Shown piece after piece: positions 1-8,157 of a DNA stretch of 45,502 nt (its first letter is position 1; the number at the start of each line of letters is the position of its first letter). Location of the stretch: the NCBI RefSeq assembly GCF_001266615.1, contig NZ_LGHZ01000052.1, positions 1 to 45,502 on the forward strand. The letters run 5' to 3'. The position numbers were made by a program, and so were the translations under genes. The DNA is from Kluyvera genomosp. 1 (GTDB lineage: Bacteria; Pseudomonadota; Gammaproteobacteria; Enterobacterales; Enterobacteriaceae). Under the pieces are notes generated by a model. The model worked only from the letters and a program-made list of their open reading frames with translations. It ran no database searches and was not told the origin of the DNA.

Positions 1-8
1 AGAGACAG
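1..8 (+). other. Nextera (Tn5 mosaic-end) adapter remnant at contig start
   Basis: The first eight bases, agagacag, equal the last eight bases of the Tn5 mosaic end used in Nextera libraries. The minD codon that should sit at 8-10 (Thr18, ACC in most enterobacteria) reads GCC, as expected if base 8 is adapter and native sequence begins at base 9. The far end of the window carries unmistakable adapter, which supports this reading. Eight bases alone could occur by chance. Confidence 0.75.
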
Positions 9-769
9 CCTCCAGCGCGGCCATCGCGACTGGTTTGGCGCAGAAGGGAAAGAAAACGGTCGTTATCGATTTTGATATCGGTCTGCGTAACCTTGACCTG
101 ATCATGGGCTGCGAACGTCGCGTAGTTTATGATTTTGTTAACGTTATTCAGGGCGATGCCACGCTGAATCAGGCGTTAATCAAAGATAAGCGCACCGAAA
201 ATCTCTATATTCTCCCGGCCTCCCAGACGCGTGACAAAGATGCACTGACCCGTGAAGGCGTTGAAAAAGTGCTCGACGAGCTGAAAAAGATGGAGTTCGA
301 CTTCGTCGTCTGCGATTCCCCTGCGGGTATCGAAACTGGCGCGCTGATGGCGCTGTACTTCGCCGATGAAGCCATCATCACCACCAACCCAGAAGTATCG
401 TCCGTACGTGACTCTGACCGCATCCTGGGCATCCTGGCGTCCAAATCACGCCGTGCGGAAAATGGTGAAGACCCAATCAAAGAACACCTGCTGCTAACGC
501 GCTACAACCCTGGCCGCGTGAACAAGGGCGACATGCTGAGCATGGAAGATGTGCTGGAAATCCTGCGCATTAAGCTGGTCGGTGTGATTCCAGAAGATCA
601 GTCCGTACTGCGCGCCTCAAACCAGGGCGAGCCGGTCATTCTGGATGAAGTGTCTGACGCAGGCAAAGCCTACGCGGATACCGTAGATCGTCTGTTGGGA
701 GAAGAACGTCCTTTCCGCTTCGTTGAAGAAGAGAAGAAAGGTTTCCTCAAACGCCTGTTCGGAGGATAA
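2..769 (+). CDS. minD: Septum site-determining protein MinD, 5' truncated
   Basis: MinD is the membrane-associated ATPase that, with MinC and MinE, oscillates between the poles and keeps the FtsZ ring at midcell. The reading frame is open from the first bases. Counting back from the conserved sequence, about 18 N-terminal residues are missing, including the deviant Walker A lysine motif (KGGVGKT). What remains shows the VIDFDIGLRNLD switch region, the CDSPAGIE Walker B region and the C-terminal amphipathic membrane-targeting helix (KKGFLKRLFGG). The reconstructed length is the family's 270 residues. The in-frame TTG at 35 is an internal leucine codon, not a start. The gene is cut by the contig edge, not by mutation; minC would lie upstream. 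minE follows after three bases. Confidence 0.97.
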   Translation, partial: ETASSAAIATGLAQKGKKTVVIDFDIGLRNLDLIMGCERRVVYDFVNVIQGDATLNQALIKDKRTENLYILPASQTRDKDALTREGVEKVLDELKKMEFDFVVCDSPAGIETGALMALYFADEAIITTNPEVSSVRDSDRILGILASKSRRAENGEDPIKEHLLLTRYNPGRVNKGDMLSMEDVLEILRIKLVGVIPEDQSVLRASNQGEPVILDEVSDAGKAYADTVDRLLGEERPFRFVEEEKKGFLKRLFGG

Positions 770-772
770 ATC

Positions 773-1042
773 ATGGCATTACTCGACTTTTTTCTCTCAC
801 GGAAAAAGCATACCGCTAACATTGCTAAAGAACGTCTGCAAATCATCGTCGCGGAACGCCGCCGCAGCGATGCAGAACCACACTATCTGCCGCAGTTACG
901 CAAAGACATTCTGGAAGTGATTTGCCGCTACGTGCAGATCGACCCGGAAATGGTCACGGTGCAGCTGGAGCAAAAAGACGGGGATATTTCGATTCTGGAA
1001 CTCAACGTCACGCTACCGGAAGCAGAAGAGTCAAAATCCTGA
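773..1042 (+). CDS. minE: Cell division topological specificity factor MinE
   Basis: MinE (89 aa; family usually about 88) stimulates the MinD ATPase at the membrane and drives pole-to-pole oscillation, so that division is blocked at poles but allowed at midcell. The N-terminal membrane-binding segment ([12 protein letters not shown]) is followed by the MinD-contacting region (about residues 13-31, ending [10 protein letters not shown]) and the C-terminal dimerisation domain ([20 protein letters not shown]). The ATG lies three bases after the minD stop, with a GGAGG Shine-Dalgarno sequence (763-767) inside the last minD codons, so the two are co-transcribed and probably translationally coupled. 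A strong hairpin terminator follows. Confidence 0.98.
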   Translation: MALLDFFLSRKKHTANIAKERLQIIVAERRRSDAEPHYLPQLRKDILEVICRYVQIDPEMVTVQLEQKDGDISILELNVTLPEAEESKS

Positions 1043-1057
1043 CTGTCGGTGGTGTAG

Positions 1058-1088
1058 AAAAAAGGCGCTAATTATAGCGCCTTTTTTG
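1058..1088. terminator. Intrinsic terminator between minE and rnd (bidirectional)
   Basis: The perfect 7-bp stem ggcgcta (1064-1070) / tagcgcc (1075-1081) has an ATTA loop. It is followed on the plus strand by six T (1082-1087) and preceded by six A, so it can end both minDE and the convergent rnd transcript. Confidence 0.9.
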
Positions 1089-1135
1089 TTTTTGCCTCCG
1101 CACAGATAGACCGCCCCGAAAGCATTCGCCGTTAA

Positions 1136-2263
1136 TTAACGCGGATATTCCGCCAGCAGCGCATCAAGACGCCCGGTCAGCAGTTCACCGCGCCAGCCGG
1201 AAATCATCTCCGGTGCGGTCGCGCGCGGTTTCAGCTGCCAATGCCAGTTCAGCAATTGGTTAATCTGACGACGTGACGCCAGCATCTCGGCGCTCACACC
1301 ATTCTCCTGCCCGACTTCCTGCACCAGCGCTTTAATCTCTTTGAACGCTTTGCGATAGCCCGGCATATCCATCAGATTGAGCAGCGGTTCTGGCAGCGCT
1401 GATTCCGGCAGCGCCTGCGCTTTCTCCACCAGGCTCAGCAGCGTTTTACCGTGGAAACGAATTTCACTCCCCGACAGCCCCAGGCTATCAAGTTCGCCAA
1501 GACTGCCCGGCATATAGCGCGCGACGCTCCACAGGTGTTCTTCGCGGACCACGAAATTCACTGCCAGGTCGCGCTCACGCGCTTTACGCAGACGCCAGTC
1601 AGCCAGTAGCTGTAAACACGCGAGCTGACGCGTACGCAGCTGCCAGGCGTTGGTGATATCGCGCCATGCGTCGCTCGGATCGGTGATCTCCTGGCGGCGC
1701 TGCTGCATAAGCTGGCACTCATTCAATGCCCATGCCAGACGCCCAACCTGCTCGGTTTCGGCCATCAGCTTATGCGCAATCGGCAGCAGATACCAAACGT
1801 CGGCAGCGGCGTATTCACACTGACGTTCGGTCAGCGGGCGCGCCAGCCAATCAGTGCGCGATTCGCTTTTATCCAGCTCAACGCCGGAGTATTCCGCCAC
1901 CATCGCCGCGAAGCCCCAAGACATCGGGCGACCGCAGAAAGCGGCTAGCACCTGGGTGTCAATCAGCGGCTGCGGCATCGCGCCAAAGGTATTCATGAAG
2001 ACTTCTAAATCTTCACTCCCCGCGTGCAGATATTTGGTGATATTCCGATCCTGTAAAATCGCCTGCAGCGGCGACCAGTCGGTAATGCCCAGAGGATCAA
2101 TCAGCGCCGTACGCTCACCGTCAAAGAGCTGAATCAGCCCCAGCTGCGGATAGTAGGTTCGGGTACGGACAAATTCGGTATCCAGCGCCACGGCGTTAGT
2201 CTGACGAACCGCGTCGCACAAGGTGCTGAGCGCGTCGTTGGTGGTGATCATCTGATAGTTCAA
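1136..2263 (-). CDS. rnd: Ribonuclease D
   Basis: RNase D (375 aa) is a 3'-5' exoribonuclease that trims the 3' ends of tRNA precursors and other small stable RNAs. The DEDDy exonuclease residues are all present: D28 and E30 in LDTEFV, D85 in AGSEDLE, Y151 and D155 in CEYAAADVW. HRDC-type helical domains follow to the C-terminus. The start is a TTG codon (2263-2261), as reported for E. coli rnd. Upstream on the transcript lie an AGAGAG-rich ribosome-binding region and a run of eight U (2294-2287) that E. coli rnd needs for efficient translation. The gene sits downstream of fadD on the same strand and converges with minE. Confidence 0.97.
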   Translation of the reverse strand: MNYQMITTNDALSTLCDAVRQTNAVALDTEFVRTRTYYPQLGLIQLFDGERTALIDPLGITDWSPLQAILQDRNITKYLHAGSEDLEVFMNTFGAMPQPLIDTQVLAAFCGRPMSWGFAAMVAEYSGVELDKSESRTDWLARPLTERQCEYAAADVWYLLPIAHKLMAETEQVGRLAWALNECQLMQQRRQEITDPSDAWRDITNAWQLRTRQLACLQLLADWRLRKARERDLAVNFVVREEHLWSVARYMPGSLGELDSLGLSGSEIRFHGKTLLSLVEKAQALPESALPEPLLNLMDMPGYRKAFKEIKALVQEVGQENGVSAEMLASRRQINQLLNWHWQLKPRATAPEMISGWRGELLTGRLDALLAEYPR

Positions 2264-2286
2264 ATCGTACTCTCTTATTTTTTGCC

Positions 2287-2313
2287 AAAAAAAACGCCAG
2301 CAGAGCTGGCGTT
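2287..2313 (-). terminator. fadD intrinsic terminator; its U8 tract is also the rnd leader element
   Basis: On the minus strand the stem aacgccag / ctggcgtt (2313-2306 with 2300-2293, 5-base loop) begins 20 bases after the fadD stop and runs into eight consecutive U (2294-2287). The same U8 lies 24 bases before the TTG start of rnd. In E. coli the rnd leader is known to contain a GC-rich stem-loop plus U8 resembling a terminator, and the U-run is required for rnd translation (Zhang and Deutscher). The dual role here is an inference from position. Confidence 0.85.
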
Positions 2314-2332
2314 AGGCATCATGACTCGTGGC

Positions 2333-4018
2333 TTATCCCTTATTGTCCACTTTGGCACGGGCTTCGTCACGTAATTCTCGTCGTAAAATTTTACCGACGT
2401 TCGACTTCGGCAGTTCATCCCGGAATTCAACCAGTTTCGGGACTTTATAGCCGGTGAGCTGGCGGCGACAGAAGGTAATCAGCGCCTCTTCGGTCAGGCT
2501 GGCCTCCTTTTTCACCACGAAAATCTTCACCGCTTCGCCGCTATTGCCGGATGGCACGCCAACGGCCGCCACTTCCAGTACACCGGAGTGCTGCATCACA
2601 ACGTCTTCAATTTCATTCGGGTAAACGTTAAAACCGGAGACCAGGATCATATCTTTCTTACGGTCAACGATGCGCAAGAAGCCCTCTTCGTCCATCACCG
2701 CAATATCACCCGTATGCAACCAGCCGTCTTTAATGATCTCATCAGTGGCATCCGGACGCTGCCAGTAGCCTTCCATCACCTGCGGCCCTTTGACGCATAG
2801 CTCGCCCGGCTCACCGGCGGCCACTTCATTATCGTCATCGTCCACCAGCTTCACGTCGGTCGACGGCACCGGCAGACCGATACTGCCGCTGTGATAATCG
2901 ATATCGTGAGGGTTCACGCTCACCAGCGGCGCGCATTCGGTCAGGCCATAGCCTTCCAGCAAATATTGCCCAGTCAATTTCACCCAACGTTCGGCAACCG
3001 AATGGTTAACCGGCATCCCGCCGCCTGCCGACAGGTGCAACGTAGAGAAATCGAGCTGCTGGAAATCTTTATTATTGAGCAGTGCGTTAAATAACGTGTT
3101 CACCCCGGTCATGGCGGTGAAGGGATATTTCGCCAGCTCTTTCACCAGCCCCGGAATATCACGTGGGTTGGTTATCAGAATATTTTTGCCGCCAAGTTCG
3201 ATAAACAGCAGGCAGTTCATCGTCAGGGCGAAGATGTGATAAAGCGGCAGCGCGGTGATGACCACTTCTTTGCCTTCGTGCAGCAGCGGCCCATAGGTGG
3301 CCTTCACCTGTTCAAGGTTGGCCAGCATATTGCGGTGGGTCAGCATCGCCCCTTTCGCTACGCCCGTGGTCCCCCCGGTGTACTGCAGGAAAGCAATATC
3401 ATCGGCTTTAACGACCGGCTTCACGTACTGTAAACGGTAGCCCGAATGCAGCGCCCGGCGAAAAGAGATGGCATCTGGCAGATTATATTTTGGCACCAGA
3501 CGTTTAATGTACTTCACCACAAAGTTAACCAGCGTCCCCTTGGCAGTCGACAGCTGATCGCCCATACGGGTCAGAATCACGTGCTTCACCGAGGTCTTTT
3601 CCACCACCTTTTCCAGGGTGTGGGCAAAGTTTGAGACAATAACAATCGCCTGGGCTCCGCTATCGTTAAGCTGGTGTTCCAGCTCACGCGGGGTGTACAG
3701 CGGGTTGACGTTCACCACAATCATCCCGGCGCGCAAAATACCAAACAACGCAACCGGATACTGCAACAGGTTAGGCATCATCAGCGCGACGCGATCGCCC
3801 TGCTTTAGCCCCAGCCCTTGCTGAAGATAAGCGGCGAAGGCGCGGCTGCGCTCTTCAAGTTTACGAAAGGTCATCACTTCGCCCATATTGACGAAGCCAG
3901 GCTGGTCCGCGAAGCGGGTTGTTGCCTGTTCAAACAGTTCCACCAGGGATTGATAACGGTCAGGATTGATCTCTGCCGGAACATCGGCAGGATAACGGTT
4001 GAGCCAAACCTTTTTCAA
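2333..4018 (-). CDS. fadD: Long-chain fatty acid-CoA ligase FadD
   Basis: FadD activates long-chain fatty acids with ATP and CoA at the inner membrane as they arrive through FadL, feeding beta-oxidation. From the TTG at 4018 the protein is 561 aa, the E. coli length, beginning [10 protein letters not shown]. The ATP/AMP signature [13 protein letters not shown] lies near residue 215 and the fatty-acyl-CoA signature [20 protein letters not shown] near residue 433. I chose the TTG because it has an AGAGGTG Shine-Dalgarno five bases upstream and gives the family start; an in-frame ATG at 4051 would add 11 unconserved residues. A FadR-like operator lies upstream and a hairpin terminator follows. 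The gene is monocistronic between yeaY and rnd. Confidence 0.97.
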   Translation of the reverse strand: MKKVWLNRYPADVPAEINPDRYQSLVELFEQATTRFADQPGFVNMGEVMTFRKLEERSRAFAAYLQQGLGLKQGDRVALMMPNLLQYPVALFGILRAGMIVVNVNPLYTPRELEHQLNDSGAQAIVIVSNFAHTLEKVVEKTSVKHVILTRMGDQLSTAKGTLVNFVVKYIKRLVPKYNLPDAISFRRALHSGYRLQYVKPVVKADDIAFLQYTGGTTGVAKGAMLTHRNMLANLEQVKATYGPLLHEGKEVVITALPLYHIFALTMNCLLFIELGGKNILITNPRDIPGLVKELAKYPFTAMTGVNTLFNALLNNKDFQQLDFSTLHLSAGGGMPVNHSVAERWVKLTGQYLLEGYGLTECAPLVSVNPHDIDYHSGSIGLPVPSTDVKLVDDDDNEVAAGEPGELCVKGPQVMEGYWQRPDATDEIIKDGWLHTGDIAVMDEEGFLRIVDRKKDMILVSGFNVYPNEIEDVVMQHSGVLEVAAVGVPSGNSGEAVKIFVVKKEASLTEEALITFCRRQLTGYKVPKLVEFRDELPKSNVGKILRRELRDEARAKVDNKG

Positions 4019-4089
4019 AGCATCACCTCTAAAATACGTATTCGTCGTCATCGCAACCCCAAATGATAAACTTTCGTTAACATTATATT

Positions 4090-4106
4090 AACTCAGCGTA
4101 CCAGTT
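4090..4106. promoter_or_regulatory. Candidate FadR operator upstream of fadD
   Basis: Read on the minus strand the 17-mer is AACTGGTACGCTGAGTT, close to the FadR operator pattern (ANCTGGTNNGANNNGTT-like, imperfect palindrome). It sits about 70 bases upstream of the fadD start, where FadR represses fadD in E. coli. The match was made by eye; binding is inferred. Confidence 0.6.
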
Positions 4107-4175
4107 TAAGAATTAATCAGAATTAAGGTTGCGAAGCGCGTCACTCTTTATTTTTTTTATATCCATTACAACGAA

Positions 4176-4206
4176 GAAACAGCGGGCTAGCCGCTGTTTC
4201 TTTTTT
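4176..4206. terminator. Hairpin terminator after yeaY
   Basis: The perfect 10-bp stem gaaacagcgg (4176-4185) / ccgctgtttc (4191-4200) has a five-base loop. The plus side ends in seven T (4200 onward, after a C). On the minus side, the direction of yeaY, the tail is the U-rich UUUCUUCGUU. It probably ends yeaY. Confidence 0.75.
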
Positions 4207-4225
4207 GTCACGTAGACGTCAGTTC

Positions 4226-4810
4226 TTATTCAGTTACGACGTTCCGAACTTCTGCGGGGCCCGGATTATACCAGCCCCAGCCACCGTAACCGTAGTGCCA
4301 TGGGCGAGGACCAAAAGCCCAGGGATCGAGCATCGGCTGCGGCGGCATAACGACCTGTTGCGCAACATGCCAGCGTTTATAACCCGTCGCCTGTACGTGC
4401 AGGAAGGTATATTGGGTGGTCCCCACCTTGCCTTCCAGCGTCCCAACGATAGGCCCAACAACCGTCACCAGCTGGCCGCGGAAGTCTACGGGATCAAGGA
4501 AACCGTTCACATCGGCATAAATACGCCCGCGAGAAGCTTCACCCAACGTTGGTCGCGCGCCGCTGTCCAGCGGGACCGTGGCAATTTCCAGTCGGGTATG
4601 GCCCTGTTGGTTTTCAATGCCCACAACCGTACCGCCAAAACGCGACTCCTGACCCACATAGAGCTGCGGCGCGGACATCACCCGAACCAGATCCTGCTGC
4701 GGCGTTGGGCTACTGCCCTGAATGGCATCAGGCACGGTGACGCAACCGCTTAACGCTAATGCGATAAGCCCGGCGATAACGCCCCGAACAACCTGTTTTT
4801 TACCTGCCAT
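4226..4810 (-). CDS. yeaY: Slp-family outer-membrane lipoprotein YeaY
   Basis: This 194-aa protein belongs to the Slp family of outer-membrane lipoproteins (starvation-induced Slp and its paralogue YeaY). Position between fadD and tsaB and length identify it as YeaY. A lipoprotein signal peptide is clear: KK near the N-terminus, a hydrophobic stretch (residues 10-20) and the lipobox LSGC with the modified cysteine at residue 23. The +2 residue is Val, so it is not retained in the inner membrane and should go to the outer membrane. The body is a beta-rich domain and the C-terminus is rich in Trp, Tyr and Gly ([12 protein letters not shown]). The exact function of YeaY is not known. It is followed by tsaB upstream, 37 bases away. 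Confidence 0.92.
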   Translation of the reverse strand: MAGKKQVVRGVIAGLIALALSGCVTVPDAIQGSSPTPQQDLVRVMSAPQLYVGQESRFGGTVVGIENQQGHTRLEIATVPLDSGARPTLGEASRGRIYADVNGFLDPVDFRGQLVTVVGPIVGTLEGKVGTTQYTFLHVQATGYKRWHVAQQVVMPPQPMLDPWAFGPRPWHYGYGGWGWYNPGPAEVRNVVTE

Positions 4811-4847
4811 GATGCTGCTCCTATTCTCAATATCTCTCTATTGAGAT

Positions 4848-5543
4848 TCATTCGCGGCCAGGAAGTTTCTTCCAGGCAACCTCATTACGCAAATAAACTG
4901 GTTCGGCTTTGTCGACGGCCACCGTTTTGCCCTGCTCGAGCAACTGACACGCAATAGGTAACATGTCTTCAGCTTCCGGCAACAGCACGTCGCCATCGCT
5001 TAAGGTCACGTTCGCCCCATGAGTCATATCCGGCCATGCCGCCCAGCCGGTCCCGACGGTCGCCCATTCGCCTTCCAGCTCGGCCAAACGCTGCTGGACC
5101 GCTTCCGGCTTCAGCACCGCTTCGGTATTTTCACCGTGCCACACGCCTTGCGCATCACGCTGATATTCCGCCCAGTAGACTTCACCCATGCGCGCATCAA
5201 TAGCAGCCAGCACGCGGGATGCCCCCTGCTTACGCCATGCGCCCTGCGCCATGGTCGCCAGTGTGGAAACGCCGATCATCGGCAGCTCAGCGCCCAGCGC
5301 CAGCCCTTGTGCGATACCAATACCAATGCGCACGCCGGTGAAGCTGCCCGGCCCGCGGCCAAACGCCAGCGCGTCAAGGTCAGTCAGGCTTACGCCGCTT
5401 TGGGTGAGAATATCCTGCACGATAGGCAGAATACGTTGGGTGTGTTCCCGAGGACAAAGTTCGAAGTGGGCACAGGTATTACCATCATTCCACAGGGCAG
5501 CCGAACAGGCTTCCGTGGCGGTATCGATAGCCAGAATTCGCAT
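4848..5543 (-). CDS. tsaB: tRNA threonylcarbamoyladenosine biosynthesis protein TsaB
   Basis: TsaB (231 aa, E. coli length) is the essential partner of TsaD and TsaE in making N6-threonylcarbamoyl-adenosine at position 37 of ANN-decoding tRNAs. It has the ASKHA fold: the phosphate-1-like motif [15 protein letters not shown] at residues 3-17 and the glycine-rich [15 protein letters not shown] near residue 65. TsaB itself lacks catalytic metal ligands and acts as a scaffold for TsaD. The ATG at 5543 gives the family N-terminus [11 protein letters not shown]. It is upstream of yeaY on the same strand and follows yoaA by 109 bases. Confidence 0.96.
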   Translation of the reverse strand: MRILAIDTATEACSAALWNDGNTCAHFELCPREHTQRILPIVQDILTQSGVSLTDLDALAFGRGPGSFTGVRIGIGIAQGLALGAELPMIGVSTLATMAQGAWRKQGASRVLAAIDARMGEVYWAEYQRDAQGVWHGENTEAVLKPEAVQQRLAELEGEWATVGTGWAAWPDMTHGANVTLSDGDVLLPEAEDMLPIACQLLEQGKTVAVDKAEPVYLRNEVAWKKLPGRE

Positions 5544-5652
5544 GGATTAGTCGCGCTCTCGCAGTTATATACGCCTTATCTTCCAGTCAGTCTGGTCGAT
5601 TCGACGTAGAGATCAACAAAATGGCGCGCATCTTATCACACTTTAGCGCGCA

Positions 5653-7563
5653 TTACCGCGTCGATGACAGCGCCAAAAAGCGCACCGCCCGGCGAATGTC
5701 GCGGGTACGCGGTGCAGGTGGCAGGCTGGCAAGGAAGGTTGCCCCATAGGGACGCATGACCAGTCGGTTATCGCAGATAACCAGCACCCCGCGATCGGTG
5801 ACATCACGAATCAACCGCCCCACGCCCTGTTTAAGCGTAATGACCGCATCGGGGAGCTGCACATCATCAAAGGGATCGCCGCCGCGCAGGCGACAATCTT
5901 CCATTCGCGCTTTAAGCAGCGGATCGTCCGGTGAGGTAAACGGCAGCTTGTCGATAATGACCAGCGAAAGTGCATCGCCGCGCACGTCCACCCCTTCCCA
6001 GAAGCTGCTGGTCGCCACCAGCAGCGCATTACCGGCACTAACAAACTGCTGGAGTAGCTGTCCCTTACTGGTTTCCCCCTGCAACAGCACCGGCAGCGTC
6101 ATGGTAGCGCGGAACTGTTCGGCCAGGTCACGCATCATGGCGTGCGAGGTGCACAGCATAAAGCAGCGGCCATTGTTGGCTTCAATCAGCGGACGCAGCA
6201 TCGCCGCTAAATGACGCGCGGCGCCCGGTTGATTCGGTAGCGGCAGATTACGCGGCACGCACAGCAGCGCCTGAGTGGCGTAGTCAAACGGGCTTGGCAG
6301 TAACATCGATTCAGCCTTTTCAATACCCAGCCGCTCGGTAAAGTGGTGCAGGTCGTCGTTTACCGACAACGTGGCGGAGGTGAAGATCCAACTCCCCGGT
6401 TTCGCCGCCATCACTTCTTTAAATTTATCCGCCACCGTCAGCGGAGTGAGCGCCAGCGTGAAGTGGCGTGAATTACATTCATACCAGTAGCTAAAGCCCG
6501 GGGTGTTGATCTCTTTTAACCGTTTCAGGCGCGCGCGATAGAGCGTGGCACGTTCAAACGCTACGTCGAGCAGCGCAGAGCGACCGAGCGACAGCTTGGC
6601 TACGTCGTAGCAAAGCTCCAGCGCGTCATCAAGCAGCAACAGAGCACGCTGAACATTGTTATCGGTCAGCAGTTCGCGCAGATTACCGCGGTAGCCGGGA
6701 TCGCCCACCTGCAGACGGAAATCCTGCGTCGCCTGCGCCAGACGGTCGGCGCATTTTTGCAGTTGCTGGGTATCTTTAAGTTCGGTACGGTAGGCAATGG
6801 TGACGTCTTTCGCCAGATCCAGCAGTTGGCGGCTGGAAAGCGACTGGCCAAAATACTGACTGGCAATATCCGGGAGCTGATGGGCCTCATCGAAGATCAT
6901 CACTTCGGCCTCCGGGATCAACTCACCGAAACCGCTCTCTTTCACCACCATATCGGCGAGGAACAGGTGATGGTTAACGACCACCACGTCAGCATCCATC
7001 GCTTTTTTACGCGCCTTAACTACAAAGCACTCCTGATACTGAGGACAGTCGCTGCCCAGACAGTTGTCGTTGGTACTGGTGACCAGCGGCCACGCCTGCG
7101 AATCTTCAGCCACGCTAACGCAGGTACTGATATCGCCATCCAGGGTTTGATTGGACCAGCTACGCAGCAAAATTACATCGCTTAGGATCTGCACCGGCAG
7201 ATCGCCGCCCGCCAGCGCCTGTTGTTCGAGACGCTCAAGACACAGGTAGTTGGAGCGGCCTTTCAGCAGCGCCAGTTTACCGCTATAGCTGAGAGCCTTT
7301 GACACCGTGGGCAGGTCGCGACTGAAGAGCTGATCCTGCAGTGCCTTAGAACCGGTGGAGATAATGACCTTTTTATTGGCACGCAAAGCGGGCGCCAGAT
7401 AGGCATAGGTTTTACCGGTACCCGTACCGGCTTCAACCACCAGCGGTTGACCATCGTCAATCGCCTTCATGACGGCGTGCGCCATCTGGCGCTGCGGTTC
7501 ACGCGGTTTAAAGCCGGTTATCGCCTGCGCAAGCTGGCCGTCTGCTGCAAAATCGTCCGTCAC
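5653..7563 (-). CDS. yoaA: ATP-dependent DNA helicase YoaA (XPD/DinG family)
   Basis: YoaA (636 aa, same as E. coli) is an iron-sulfur superfamily 2 helicase related to DinG and XPD. In E. coli it binds HolC (Pol III chi) and helps repair stalled replication forks. Visible motifs are Walker A GTGTGKT (46-52), DEAH box (225-228), four cluster cysteines C108, C168, C173 and C179 with the C-x4-C-x5-C spacing known from DinG, and motif VI QGVGRLIR near the C-terminus. The start is GTG (7563-7561) with a strong AGGGGG Shine-Dalgarno; the next residues TDDFAADGQ match the family N-terminus. The gene is divergent from yoaB. Confidence 0.96.
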   Translation of the reverse strand: MTDDFAADGQLAQAITGFKPREPQRQMAHAVMKAIDDGQPLVVEAGTGTGKTYAYLAPALRANKKVIISTGSKALQDQLFSRDLPTVSKALSYSGKLALLKGRSNYLCLERLEQQALAGGDLPVQILSDVILLRSWSNQTLDGDISTCVSVAEDSQAWPLVTSTNDNCLGSDCPQYQECFVVKARKKAMDADVVVVNHHLFLADMVVKESGFGELIPEAEVMIFDEAHQLPDIASQYFGQSLSSRQLLDLAKDVTIAYRTELKDTQQLQKCADRLAQATQDFRLQVGDPGYRGNLRELLTDNNVQRALLLLDDALELCYDVAKLSLGRSALLDVAFERATLYRARLKRLKEINTPGFSYWYECNSRHFTLALTPLTVADKFKEVMAAKPGSWIFTSATLSVNDDLHHFTERLGIEKAESMLLPSPFDYATQALLCVPRNLPLPNQPGAARHLAAMLRPLIEANNGRCFMLCTSHAMMRDLAEQFRATMTLPVLLQGETSKGQLLQQFVSAGNALLVATSSFWEGVDVRGDALSLVIIDKLPFTSPDDPLLKARMEDCRLRGGDPFDDVQLPDAVITLKQGVGRLIRDVTDRGVLVICDNRLVMRPYGATFLASLPPAPRTRDIRRAVRFLALSSTR

Positions 7564-7769
7564 GTTACCCCCTGGAAAAATTCCCAGTGATTATGTCAGG
7601 CCATCCCCGCTTATGCCAGTCGAAGTCGTGACGCGGCGGCGACAATATGGCAGTCTTAGCGCGTTTAGATACATCCTCTTTTAAGTCACTTCGCCGTTAA
7701 TGGGGTTCATTCGCCTCCACGAAGTGGCTGAACAGATTTATGTACCCGTGATGTTAAAAGGAAATTGAA

Positions 7770-8114
7770 ATGACAATTGTACGTATTGATGCCGAAGCGC
7801 GTTGGTCTGACGTCGTAATCCATAACCAGACGCTGTACTACACCGGTGTGCCCGAAAATCTGGATGCCGATGCCTTCGAGCAAACGGCAAACACGCTGGC
7901 GCAAATTGATGCGGTGCTGGAAAAACAGGGTAGCAACAAGTCACGTATTTTAGACGCCACCATTTTCCTGCCTAACGCTGAGGATTTCGCCGCGATGAAT
8001 AAAGCGTGGGATGCGTGGGTGGTTGCGGGCCATGCGCCGGTGCGCTGCACGGTGCAGGCAAAGCTGATGAACCCGCGTTATAAAGTCGAAATTAAGATTA
8101 TCGCTGCCGTTTGA
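7770..8114 (+). CDS. yoaB: RidA/YjgF-family protein YoaB
   Basis: YoaB (114 aa) belongs to the RidA/Rid superfamily; RidA members hydrolyse reactive enamine/imine intermediates such as 2-aminoacrylate. The conserved arginine that contacts the substrate carboxylate in active members is seen in APVRCTVQAKL near residue 92, and the C-terminal VEIKI strand is present. The ATG has an AAAGGA Shine-Dalgarno 7-8 bases upstream. The substrate of YoaB specifically is unknown. It is divergent from yoaA and is the last conserved gene before the accessory lyase/transport block. Confidence 0.93.
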   Translation: MTIVRIDAEARWSDVVIHNQTLYYTGVPENLDADAFEQTANTLAQIDAVLEKQGSNKSRILDATIFLPNAEDFAAMNKAWDAWVVAGHAPVRCTVQAKLMNPRYKVEIKIIAAV

Positions 8115-8122
8115 TAGCGTAG

Positions 8123-8150
8123 GGCTTCCCCGACTAACGGCGGGGAAGCC
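8123..8150. terminator. Strong hairpin between convergent yoaB and the lyase gene
   Basis: The perfect 10-bp inverted repeat ggcttccccg (8123-8132) / cggggaagcc (8141-8150) has an 8-base loop. Neither side has a T-tract, so it may stop transcription weakly or with Rho. It marks the left edge of the accessory block. Confidence 0.55.
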
Positions 8151-8157
8151 GCTCACA

